The position numbers were made by a program, and so were the translations under genes. This document shows, in pieces, positions 42,845 to 48,880 of a DNA stretch of 56,547 bases (the first letter of the stretch is position 1; each line of letters opens with the position of its first letter). This stretch comes from a virus: positions 1-56,547 of the IMG/VR virus record IMGVR_UViG_3300037189_003127; one strand, given 5' to 3'. The notes under the pieces were generated by a model. The model searched no databases and was not told the origin of the DNA. It saw only the letters and a program-made list of their open reading frames with translations.

Positions 42845-42870
42845 AAGAAAAAGGCCCCTGTGTAGGGGCC
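42845..42870 (-). terminator. Intrinsic terminator after the small-gene cluster
   Basis: On the minus strand GGCCCC pairs with GGGGCC around a TACACA loop and is directly followed by CTTTTTCTTT-type T-rich sequence (42852-42845). It separates the lysine-rich gene cluster from the tail module, so tail genes probably use a new promoter in the gap 42738-42844, which I could not locate. Two small palindromes (GTAGT/ACTAC and ACCCGC/GCGGGT) also lie in this gap. Confidence 0.85.
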
Positions 42871-42877
42871 AATCTCT

Positions 42878-43162
42878 TTACTTCTTTTTCTTCTCCCGCT
42901 TGTCTTCGGCTTTCTCGCCCTTCTTGCCTTCCTTGGCTTCGTGGCGCTTTTCCTGAGACTTTATCTTTCTGATGATGGCGTCGTCCTTCTTGCGATCTTC
43001 AGCAATAGTGGCAGGCTTCTTCTTCTTGCCGTGAGCCTTGTCCATCTTCTCGAACTTCTCTTTTTCTTCTTTGTCAAGACCAGCACGCTTCTTTAGGCGA
43101 GCATCCATCTTCTCGTCCTTAGACTTGGTGTACTCACCCTTCATAAAGGATGGGGTAGCCAC
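42878..43162 (-). CDS. Lysine-rich protein, 94 aa
   Basis: About one third of the residues are Lys, with many Glu and Asp, so the chain is highly charged and likely helical/disordered (KKEEKEKFEKMDKAH, ending KREKKKK). GTG start overlaps the upstream stop. It is the last gene before a strong terminator. Possible roles are DNA condensation in the head or capsid assembly; not established. Confidence 0.6.
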   Translation of the reverse strand: MATPSFMKGEYTKSKDEKMDARLKKRAGLDKEEKEKFEKMDKAHGKKKKPATIAEDRKKDDAIIRKIKSQEKRHEAKEGKKGEKAEDKREKKKK

Positions 43163-43281
43163 TAGATGACCTTCTTCTTAGGCTTCTTCTTGAGGGCCTT
43201 GAAGTCAGCGCCAGTAATCTTGTCCGTTGGCTTTGCAGCATTAGCGATCTTCTTCTGCTTTGGAGTAAGAGTCTTCTTCAT
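43162..43281 (-). CDS. Lysine-rich mini-protein, 39 aa
   Basis: ATG at 43281 with GGAG upstream, TAG overlapping the GTG of the next gene. The protein is a basic peptide beginning MKKTLTPKQKKIANAAKP and ending KKPKKKVI. It overlaps the Cys-rich mini-gene upstream by ATGA. Its continuity in the coupled gene series suggests that it is real. Confidence 0.55.
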   Translation of the reverse strand: MKKTLTPKQKKIANAAKPTDKITGADFKALKKKPKKKVI

Positions 43282-43346
43282 GGCTTGCTCCTCTTACAGG
43301 TACTGCATGTGCACTTACAGCCTCTTGTTTTACAGGAAAGAGCCAT
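43278..43346 (-). CDS. Cys-rich mini-protein, 22 aa
   Basis: ATG at 43346 to TGA at 43278-43280. Residues are MALSCKTRGCKCTCSTCKRS with P at the end: five Cys in a 22-residue basic peptide with a C-x4-C-x-C-x-C-x2-C spacing, like a tiny metallothionein or zinc knuckle. It couples with both neighbours (TAATG and ATGA), though its own ribosome binding site is weak. Confidence 0.5.
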   Translation of the reverse strand: MALSCKTRGCKCTCSTCKRSKP

Positions 43347-43465
43347 TACTTCTTCTCTTTCTTCTTCTTGTCGTCCTTCTTCTTTGCGTACTTCTTGTTT
43401 GCAGCGGCTAGAGTCTTCTCACCGTGCTTATCTTTTGGCTTCATACATCCGCATGTGGCACACAT
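43346..43465 (-). CDS. Cys- and Lys-rich mini-protein, 39 aa
   Basis: ATG at 43465, TAA at 43346. The N-terminus is M-C-A-T-C-G-C-M with three Cys, the rest is nearly pure Lys, Asp and Ala (ending KKKKEKK). Similar in composition to the next three genes; probably a small zinc-bound basic peptide. Confidence 0.55.
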   Translation of the reverse strand: MCATCGCMKPKDKHGEKTLAAANKKYAKKKDDKKKKEKK

Positions 43466-43609
43466 CTACTTGCTCACTTTCTTCTTAGTCTGTTTCTTGG
43501 ATTTTGGAACGCCCCTATCAGGGACGCAGTTTGGAACTTTCTTGCCATTCTTCATCTTCATACCGACCTGGGTATATCCATCCCAGCAAGGATCTGTCTT
43601 CTTTGGCAT
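43466..43609 (-). CDS. Small basic phage protein with PNCVP motif, 47 aa
   Basis: ATG 43609 overlaps the previous stop (TAATG). It begins MPKKTDPCWDGYTQVGMKMK and contains N-G-K-K-V-P-N-C-V-P, a motif that recurs near the ends of diverse environmental phage proteins (recalled, unconfirmed). The tail is Lys-rich. Function unknown. Confidence 0.65.
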   Translation of the reverse strand: MPKKTDPCWDGYTQVGMKMKNGKKVPNCVPDRGVPKSKKQTKKKVSK

Positions 43610-43866
43610 TAGCAATCCCACTTTCTTAACGCCAACGCTTTGCGAGTTGGCTTGCCGTTCTTCTCCATAGGACCTTCCACACCACCCATACGGGCGCAAA
43701 AAGATTTGCGACGTGCTGCAGATTTTGGTGATTTCTTTGCTTGCTTTGCAGACACTGGCGGCTTTAAGTTATGTCCTTCTTTTTTAGCAGAAGCACGACC
43801 CTTGGCGTTTAGTCCACCTTCTGGGTTCTTACCTTCTTTACGCTGCCATGCTGCGGTCTTAGCCAT
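43609..43866 (-). CDS. Small basic conserved phage protein (DUF6321-like), 85 aa
   Basis: Pattern GKNPEGGLNAKGRASAKKEG, L-K-P-P-V-S, A-R-R-K-S-F-C-A-R-M-G-G and a final L-R-K-W-D-C matches a basic family that is common in environmental phages and which I recall as DUF6321. The role is not known; its charge suggests nucleic-acid or capsid contact. Confidence 0.75.
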   Translation of the reverse strand: MAKTAAWQRKEGKNPEGGLNAKGRASAKKEGHNLKPPVSAKQAKKSPKSAARRKSFCARMGGVEGPMEKNGKPTRKALALRKWDC

Positions 43867-44047
43867 TTTTCTTATGCCAATCTTTTGTCGCCTTTACTCC
43901 TTGAGCAATAGTCTTAGAGCCAGCCTTCTTTGTCAGGTTAATCTTGTCGTACTTCCCTTTGTCTCCAGGATGATCAACAATAATTTCGCCTTTTTTGTTC
44001 TTCTTAATGGTGTGCTTCTCACCAGCAGCCTTGATTGTCTTGGCCAT
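43859..44047 (-). CDS. Small basic protein, 62 aa
   Basis: Basic soluble protein (EKHTIKKNKKGEIIVDHPGD) with a predicted short beta hairpin and a C-terminal helix. It overlaps the next start by 8 nt. It resembles its neighbours in charge but not in motif; unknown. Confidence 0.55.
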   Translation of the reverse strand: MAKTIKAAGEKHTIKKNKKGEIIVDHPGDKGKYDKINLTKKAGSKTIAQGVKATKDWHKKNG

Positions 44048-44250
44048 TACTTCTTTACCTTTACTGAAGAAGAATTCTCTTTGGCGTGCTTCTCTTGGAG
44101 TTTAGCGAGTTCTACCTCGTGCTTTTTCTGCAGGGCTTCAACTTCTAACTTCTGAGATGCTCGTGGCTTAGTTGACATGGCTGCAAGTCCTCCTCCATTT
44201 GGATACGTCAATGGTGCTGCTTTTAACTTTGTTCGGTTATGGTTTTCCAT
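44047..44250 (-). CDS. Small helical protein, 67 aa
   Basis: The C-terminal 40 residues form a coiled-coil-like helix (KLEVEALQKKHEVELAKLQEK). ATG 44250 is used with GGAG 9 nt upstream; it overlaps the end of the HNH gene. Unknown function, part of the small-gene cluster. Confidence 0.55.
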   Translation of the reverse strand: MENHNRTKLKAAPLTYPNGGGLAAMSTKPRASQKLEVEALQKKHEVELAKLQEKHAKENSSSVKVKK

Positions 44251-44662
44251 CAAAATTTTCTCCAAACAAGTAGTTTAGCAAAGAAAGGATAGTCCCTTTA
44301 TCTTCTCGTAACAACCCAATTGCTGTATTGCATCCATGACATAAAAGCCCTCTTACTTCAAGGGTTTCGTGGTTATGGTCAATATGAGTTGATTTGCTTT
44401 TGTACTCTAAAGAAGTTTTACAGACCTTACATTTTCCATTTTGTTCTATAAACAACGACGAATAAGATTCTTCATTTAAACCGTACCGACGTTTCATATT
44501 AGAGCGCCACCCATAAACAGCAGTTATTTCTGGGTTGTTTTTACGAAACTCTTTAGTACGTAATGCCTTACATGTAGAACAATAACTATCACCATTTTGG
44601 TGATACTTTCTTGTTTTCTCCATGTTATGGCCACGGGTACAAGTGGTTACTTTATTTGCCAT
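44237..44662 (-). CDS. Endonuclease VII-like HNH endonuclease (probable homing type)
   Basis: The C-terminal ~75 residues fit the recombination endonuclease VII family: Y-G-L, N-G-K-C-K-V-C, T-H-I-D-H-N-H-E-T and R-G-L-L-C-H-G-C-N-T-A-I-G-L-L, with the four Cys of the zinc site and the catalytic His. The N-terminal part has two extra C-x2-C-like pairs (T-C-T-R-G-H and Y-C-S-T-C). It stands inside a cluster of small structural-type genes, overlapping neighbours by 11 and 14 nt, which is atypical for gp49-like resolvases and suggests a mobile, homing-like element. ATG 44662. Confidence 0.85.
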   Translation of the reverse strand: MANKVTTCTRGHNMEKTRKYHQNGDSYCSTCKALRTKEFRKNNPEITAVYGWRSNMKRRYGLNEESYSSLFIEQNGKCKVCKTSLEYKSKSTHIDHNHETLEVRGLLCHGCNTAIGLLREDKGTILSLLNYLFGENFDGKP

Positions 44663-44837
44663 TCTTTTTTTTCTTTGAAAGTCTCGTTTCTGAAAGAGCA
44701 ATAGCAACCGCCTGCTTCTTTGACTTAACGACAGGCCCCTTACCAGGGCCCTTCTTTCCAGAGTGCAACTTTCCTTCTTTGTACTCTTTCATGACAGTTT
44801 CAACTTTACCTTTAGATGCTTTCTTTGCTGCTGCCAT
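44652..44837 (-). CDS. DUF6496-like small basic protein, 61 aa
   Basis: V-x-x-V-M-K-E-Y-K-E-G-K-L-H-S-G followed by K-Q-A-V-A-I-A-L-S-E-T is the order of a small family I recall as DUF6496. Lys-rich ends surround it. It may be a nucleic-acid binding or head-associated protein; no role is known. Starts on the last base of the upstream stop. Confidence 0.75.
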   Translation of the reverse strand: MAAAKKASKGKVETVMKEYKEGKLHSGKKGPGKGPVVKSKKQAVAIALSETRLSKKKKNGK

Positions 44838-44995
44838 TACTCTTCCTCTTTCTCGTCATCTTCGAAGTCTTCGAAGTCATCTTCATCCCAGTCATCATCT
44901 TCATCATCAAACTCATACTCTTCAAGATCCTCTAAGTCAATGCCATCGGCTTCGAGGATGAGGTCCTCGTTAAACTCAGTCTCAAAGTCTTCCAC
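44837..44995 (-). CDS. Highly acidic small protein, 52 aa
   Basis: GTG start at 44995 with AAGGAG 6 nt upstream, TAA at 44837-44839. Roughly 60 percent of its residues are Asp or Glu (for example EFDDEDDDWDEDDFEDF), with net charge near -30. It is adjacent to seven lysine-rich genes. DNA-mimic, chaperone for the basic proteins, or scaffold-like roles are possible. Confidence 0.6.
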   Translation of the reverse strand: MEDFETEFNEDLILEADGIDLEDLEEYEFDDEDDDWDEDDFEDFEDDEKEEE

Positions 44996-45007
44996 TTACA
45001 TCTCCTT

Positions 45008-45445
45008 TTAGTTAACAGTCAATCCAGTTCCTGCAAGAATCCAACGTTCTGCGCCTACTTTTAGTAGGGTAACAATACGATTGGCTGAAATATTGTACGT
45101 TTGATTACTGGCCAGTCCTTCACAAACTAGCGTTGTAGTCGAAGTGTTTGCTCTGCTTATCCGTAGTGTTGCAGTATCTGAGGTTACTAGCAATATAACA
45201 GTTCCAACAGCAAAAGCAACAGAGGTATTACTAGGAATAGTAACTTGAACAAGTCCAGTACCAGAGGCATAGATATGCTTTCCTGCATCTGTTAGCACAA
45301 GAGAGTATGTAGTTGGTGCAGTCCTTGACTGCTGTGCAATAAGTTTTGACTCAAGAGTTGTCACTCTCACATCAATTCCAGAGATAGCAGTATTTAAACG
45401 ACCACTCCAGTTTCTATCTCCACTGTTAGGCAATACAACTGTCAT
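45008..45445 (-). CDS. Virion surface-type beta protein, 145 aa
   Basis: After a helix (GRLNTAISGIDVRVTTLESK) come beta strands with D-A-G-K-H-I-Y-A, L-V-Q-V-T-I-P and A-E-R-W-I-L-A-G-T, the same order as in the 120-aa protein at 49486-49848. These jelly-roll-like domains occur in phage decoration and fibre proteins. GGAG lies 5 nt before ATG. Confidence 0.6.
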   Translation of the reverse strand: MTVVLPNSGDRNWSGRLNTAISGIDVRVTTLESKLIAQQSRTAPTTYSLVLTDAGKHIYASGTGLVQVTIPSNTSVAFAVGTVILLVTSDTATLRISRANTSTTTLVCEGLASNQTYNISANRIVTLLKVGAERWILAGTGLTVN

Positions 45446-46045
45446 TTACACTCCATAAGGGTCTATACCATAAGCGCCGTTGCCGTAGCCATAGGTAACT
45501 GTTTGGTTGTTAAAATCGGCAAAATTAAGGAACTGCGGATCATTGACGAGTTCTTCGGCGTTGACCTGGTTGCAGTCGATAGTGACTACAGAATAGCGGT
45601 CTTTGTATCGTCCGCGTGGTAAAACACGGGTTGGAACGAATACCTTTTGCTGGAATACAACGCGGTCCTTGATATGGTCCGTTGGGGTATCTACGATATC
45701 AGGAAGCAAACGGTTAAGGTCATCAACAGCCACCACAAGACGCAAGGTATCTGTTACGTAGAAGCCTCGTTCGTTCATGACGTTAGTTGAACGGATCTGT
45801 TGAGCCATAATTACAGGCAAATCAAATGGGGCATTCCAACGACGACCTTGGGTCTCTTCTTCACTGGAGACATCATAGACAGGATCGACCCACGTATCGT
45901 AGTTAGCGGCCAAGGCGGTAGGGTCCCAGGCCCACCATTTGACGGTAGTCCCTACTGGGTCACGAAGTTCATCGACGATACCCTCATCCATAGATAGGGT
46001 CTCAAAGTCGATCTTAAATCTTCCCTGGACTTTATTACCACGCAT
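45446..46045 (-). CDS. Head-tail adaptor-like protein, 199 aa
   Basis: Starts with strands (RFKIDFETLSMDEGIV), then a Trp-rich segment (TVKWWAWDP) and mixed alpha/beta elements. It is encoded near the beginning of the neck/tail run. I assign a connector role from position only; no motif proves it. Confidence 0.45.
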   Translation of the reverse strand: MRGNKVQGRFKIDFETLSMDEGIVDELRDPVGTTVKWWAWDPTALAANYDTWVDPVYDVSSEEETQGRRWNAPFDLPVIMAQQIRSTNVMNERGFYVTDTLRLVVAVDDLNRLLPDIVDTPTDHIKDRVVFQQKVFVPTRVLPRGRYKDRYSVVTIDCNQVNAEELVNDPQFLNFADFNNQTVTYGYGNGAYGIDPYGV

Positions 46046-46087
46046 GGGCCTAAGTATGACGGCTAAAGCAGCGTTTTAATTGCTTAT

Positions 46088-46837
46088 TTATTTTAAGTTT
46101 CCTCGCTGATGGTCTGGGTATGGGGCGTTGTCTAAGTGAACGCCTTTAAAATACCTTCTTCCAGCCATATGGGGCTTCTCTAGATCATCGGTAGAACGTT
46201 CTTTTCCTAAAGCGCTACTTTCCGCAACTTCATTTGCGTGTAGTTCTTTGTCCTGTATTAGTGCTAACTCAAACCCCTCAACAAAATACCTTGGTATAGG
46301 GATAAAGGCTCCCAACGCGTCACCCTTCTTTACAGAGACAGTGTGATTTGGGACTGTAACTTTAAGGTTAAAAGTAAAGTCTCTTCGAATGTTGTCTGTT
46401 TCAATAACCCCCGTCATAGCAACGCAACCTTCAACGAACATGTTAGGTGGCTGAATGGTCATCAAGTTAATTCCAGGAGGTGTTTTTAAAGCAAAGTGAT
46501 TTTGGACTGTAATAATCCCAGAACCAAATCCATTTGTAATAAATTGTTTTGGAAACTCTTCATCATCTTTAAAAGTTATTACAGCAGGTAACAGTTCCCC
46601 ATACCATACAACATCAAAGTCTCTTGCAGATTGAACCATAAACCCATATTGATTTCCAACACTTAAAGGTAAACAGTAGTAAAAGTGTGAGGTAAACCAA
46701 TCTCTTTTTGGAACACCTTTTAGCGGAACGATGATGTCCTTATAGAATCCGTCATTATCAAGAGAATGAGGTACAACCATAAGGGTATTGTTTGGGACTT
46801 CATGCCCAGGATCATTAAGATAGTTTTTTTCAGTCAT
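46088..46837 (-). CDS. DUF6065-like protein
   Basis: The core shows N-Q-Y-G-F-M-V, D-F-D-V-V-W-Y-G, N-G-F-G-S-G-I-I-T, T-P-P-G-I-N-L-M-T, a G-V-I-E-T-D segment and a P-N-H-T-V-S-V strand, which is the order of a family I recall as DUF6065. It is a beta-sandwich-like protein of unknown role. It overlaps the glycosyltransferase by 8 nt, so the pair probably act together on glycans. Confidence 0.7.
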   Translation of the reverse strand: MTEKNYLNDPGHEVPNNTLMVVPHSLDNDGFYKDIIVPLKGVPKRDWFTSHFYYCLPLSVGNQYGFMVQSARDFDVVWYGELLPAVITFKDDEEFPKQFITNGFGSGIITVQNHFALKTPPGINLMTIQPPNMFVEGCVAMTGVIETDNIRRDFTFNLKVTVPNHTVSVKKGDALGAFIPIPRYFVEGFELALIQDKELHANEVAESSALGKERSTDDLEKPHMAGRRYFKGVHLDNAPYPDHQRGNLK

Positions 46838-47681
46838 AGAGGAGTCCCGTTTCTTTACAAAACTTTAAAAACTTTTGATAATTAATTTTATAATCTTTTA
46901 ATAATTCTTTCTTTGATTTTTTATTTTCAATATCAATTAATCTTGTTACCCTGTTTTTCTTGTCCCAAGGTTTGGGGTCACTGTTATACGCAATCCTGTC
47001 TATTGCGTAGAAGTGATAGAATATTGGATCGGTAAAAGCACAGACTTCATATCCTGCTTGATATGCTCTAATTGAGTTTATTGTTTCTTCCAAAAAGAAA
47101 CTAACATCAGAAATAATAGGTACTTCTAGTAAGAATTTTTTTTCTGAAAAAAGTAAGGCTCCTTGTATGTAGTAACTTTTTGCAGTACTCGATATCCGAT
47201 TTTTTACTCCCCACTCACCAAACGTAACTCCTTTAAAAGAACACATAACGTGAGATTGATCTTGTAACGGTTGTCTATTTCCAGTTGAGTCAATCGAATA
47301 AGCAGCAGGATAAGAAGATAACACCAATTTTGGTTTTGTTGTTTTTTCTTTTTCATACAAAGCCATTAGTTTTGTGTCCCACGACTTTTCCGAGAACATA
47401 TGGGCATCTAACTGTAGGTAATACGTGTAGTTGCTAAATTGAGAAACCGCGACCGCTCTAGCCCAAGAAACTCCATACGAATCATCTGGATTAATTTTTA
47501 TGTATCGAAGTTGTTCCATCTCAATAAAACTAAGATCAGGATGATCTGTGCTCTGAGATACTATTGAAAACAAAAGATTTTCTGGGTAATCAGCATCCTC
47601 AAAAAACCGTTTAACTGTATTTTCTAACTCAGTCTCCATGTAAGAGACTATCGAAATTAGAATCTTCCTATTGTTGACCAT
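46830..47681 (-). CDS. Gnt1-type glycosyltransferase (GlcNAc transferase family)
   Basis: GT-A-type fold: strand I-L-I-S-I-V-S-Y at residues 7-14, S-W-A-R at 72-75 and Y-Y-L-Q-L-D-A-H-M-F at 87-96, followed by W-D at 101-102. The LQxDxH...WD pattern is that of Pfam GlcNAc family enzymes, whose founding member adds GlcNAc to hydroxyproline on Dictyostelium Skp1. D92-x-H94 would replace the DxD motif. It starts inside the end of the oxygenase gene (14-nt overlap). Substrate unknown. Confidence 0.8.
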   Translation of the reverse strand: MVNNRKILISIVSYMETELENTVKRFFEDADYPENLLFSIVSQSTDHPDLSFIEMEQLRYIKINPDDSYGVSWARAVAVSQFSNYTYYLQLDAHMFSEKSWDTKLMALYEKEKTTKPKLVLSSYPAAYSIDSTGNRQPLQDQSHVMCSFKGVTFGEWGVKNRISSTAKSYYIQGALLFSEKKFLLEVPIISDVSFFLEETINSIRAYQAGYEVCAFTDPIFYHFYAIDRIAYNSDPKPWDKKNRVTRLIDIENKKSKKELLKDYKINYQKFLKFCKETGLLYD

Positions 47682-48210
47682 CTGCATAAGCCCAAAATGA
47701 CGCAATAGTGTAACGTGTATTTCCTTCTACCTTTGTTACTCCGTGCAAATGGTCTGCATCCCCTAAATGAATTGCAAGTTTCCCACTTTCTGGCGTTACT
47801 TCAATATTGTAATTTGGATAGTATGTATGGCCACCTTCATAATCCTCATTTAAATAAATGATGGCTCCAAATTTTCTGTGCTCTAATCCTTTTACTTCTG
47901 TATTGGTCATGTCATCTGCATGAGGGGGCTGCTCCATACCAGGGTACCAACGACAGATAGTTAGCCCATCTTCTCTTACTTTTTTCCCGTAAGAAGACTC
48001 AATGACGTCTTGAACTCTGCGGGATACATCCACCATAAAATCACCAAGTTCGTTCCCGAAGTATTCGTAGGCTGCTTGTACTCCGATAGTTCTTTTATCC
48101 CAAAAGTCTACAGATGAGGGTTCCCATAATTCGGTTTCTTTTACAAGGTTTAAAACAAACAAGACTTCTTCATTAGTCAAGAACTTATCAACGATCGTTG
48201 TTTTTAGCAT
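47668..48210 (-). CDS. 2OG-Fe(II) oxygenase, prolyl-4-hydroxylase-like
   Basis: A double-stranded beta-helix oxygenase using iron and 2-oxoglutarate. The metal ligands are H97-A-D99 and H156; R166, ten residues after H156, would bind 2-oxoglutarate. G-G-H-T-Y-Y-P precedes the distal His, as in prolyl-4-hydroxylases. Length 180 aa is that of the minimal catalytic domain. Its end overlaps the Gnt1-type gene, and the 53-proline protein is encoded just upstream. Proline hydroxylation is the most obvious activity but a nucleotide or lipid substrate is possible. Confidence 0.82.
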   Translation of the reverse strand: MLKTTIVDKFLTNEEVLFVLNLVKETELWEPSSVDFWDKRTIGVQAAYEYFGNELGDFMVDVSRRVQDVIESSYGKKVREDGLTICRWYPGMEQPPHADDMTNTEVKGLEHRKFGAIIYLNEDYEGGHTYYPNYNIEVTPESGKLAIHLGDADHLHGVTKVEGNTRYTIASFWAYADGQQ

Positions 48211-48438
48211 TTACCATTTTCCTATCGGGCATTTTGCTGCTTGTAGTTTGGTTTTGAGTTCCATAAAACACCCACATTTCTTACACTGTTTTGTTAACTT
48301 TACCAATTCTGGGCATTCCATGCATATCTGCATTCGCTCTATATTTATGGTGCTTTCTGCATACTTGGTTTGTGGGTTTAAAAAATCTAACGGAGTTACA
48401 CCATGTTTTTCCCGATACTCCTCCCACCTCGACTTCAT
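48211..48438 (-). CDS. Cys-rich small protein, 75 aa (DUF6171-like)
   Basis: C-M-E-C-P-E-L, L-T-K-Q-C-K-K-C-G-C-F-M and K-C-P-I-G-K-W give six Cys in two treble pairs, the pattern of a small zinc-binding family often next to phage glycosyltransferase genes. It is encoded just 2 nt after the previous gene and 1 nt before the oxygenase stop/start region. Function unknown. Confidence 0.7.
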   Translation of the reverse strand: MKSRWEEYREKHGVTPLDFLNPQTKYAESTINIERMQICMECPELVKLTKQCKKCGCFMELKTKLQAAKCPIGKW

Positions 48439-48439
48439 C

Positions 48440-48820
48440 TTAAGGAACTAATCCATTCATATTTCTATCTGTTAGTACAAATGCGTTATCAATAAACTTA
48501 GCATGTGGAGAACTGACATAAAGACCATACGGATAGTCCAGCATCTTTAATACCTGTGGATTACTCAGTAGAATACTTCCAAAGTACTCGCTAGTCTGGA
48601 AATCTTCCAAAATGATTCCATCTTTTAGTAGGCGCACTGTTATGCCGTCATGATCAGGGTGTTCATTAGATATGTCGACTACTTCATCGGCATTTAAAAA
48701 AATGTCAGCATGTTCTACGCTTAACGCCAGATCATATAAACAATCTTGGTCAATTACCCATACTAATGCTATTCCATCTGTTCCAGTATGAACAAAGTGG
48801 ATACCTTCATCAGTTAACAT
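48440..48820 (-). CDS. Hypothetical protein, 126 aa
   Basis: Mostly beta-rich, acidic protein (GIHFVHTGTDGIALVWVIDQ...). AAGGAG lies about 8 nt upstream of the ATG at 48820, preceded by a perfect 15-bp inverted repeat. It may be the first gene of the glycan cassette. Not recognised. Confidence 0.6.
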   Translation of the reverse strand: MLTDEGIHFVHTGTDGIALVWVIDQDCLYDLALSVEHADIFLNADEVVDISNEHPDHDGITVRLLKDGIILEDFQTSEYFGSILLSNPQVLKMLDYPYGLYVSSPHAKFIDNAFVLTDRNMNGLVP

Positions 48821-48840
48821 TTTTGTTCTCCTTTATACAA

Positions 48841-48876
48841 ATGTGTGTACCTTACAATATCGTAAGGTACACACAT
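48841..48876. repeat. Perfect 15-bp inverted repeat with 6-nt loop
   Basis: ATGTGTGTACCTTAC (48841-48855) pairs exactly with GTAAGGTACACACAT (48862-48876) around AATATC. It lies between the end of the polyproline gene and the start of the 126-aa gene. It has no T-run, so it may be a processing hairpin, terminator or operator. Confidence 0.85.
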
Positions 48877-48880
48877 CCGT

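Noticed and set aside
42780-42850. tRNA gene between the neck and small-gene cluster
   Set aside because: Two small palindromes are present, but no T-arm consensus, anticodon arm or acceptor stem can be built.
43160-43166. A separate ATG start for the 94-aa lysine-rich protein
   Set aside because: The codon at the expected start is GTG, coupled to the upstream TAG; an ATG (MKGEY) six codons later lacks a ribosome site of its own.
44763-45011. Plus-strand Ser/Phe-rich ORF opposite the acidic gene
   Set aside because: Ser and Phe richness is the mirror of Asp/Glu codons on the minus strand; no start signals.
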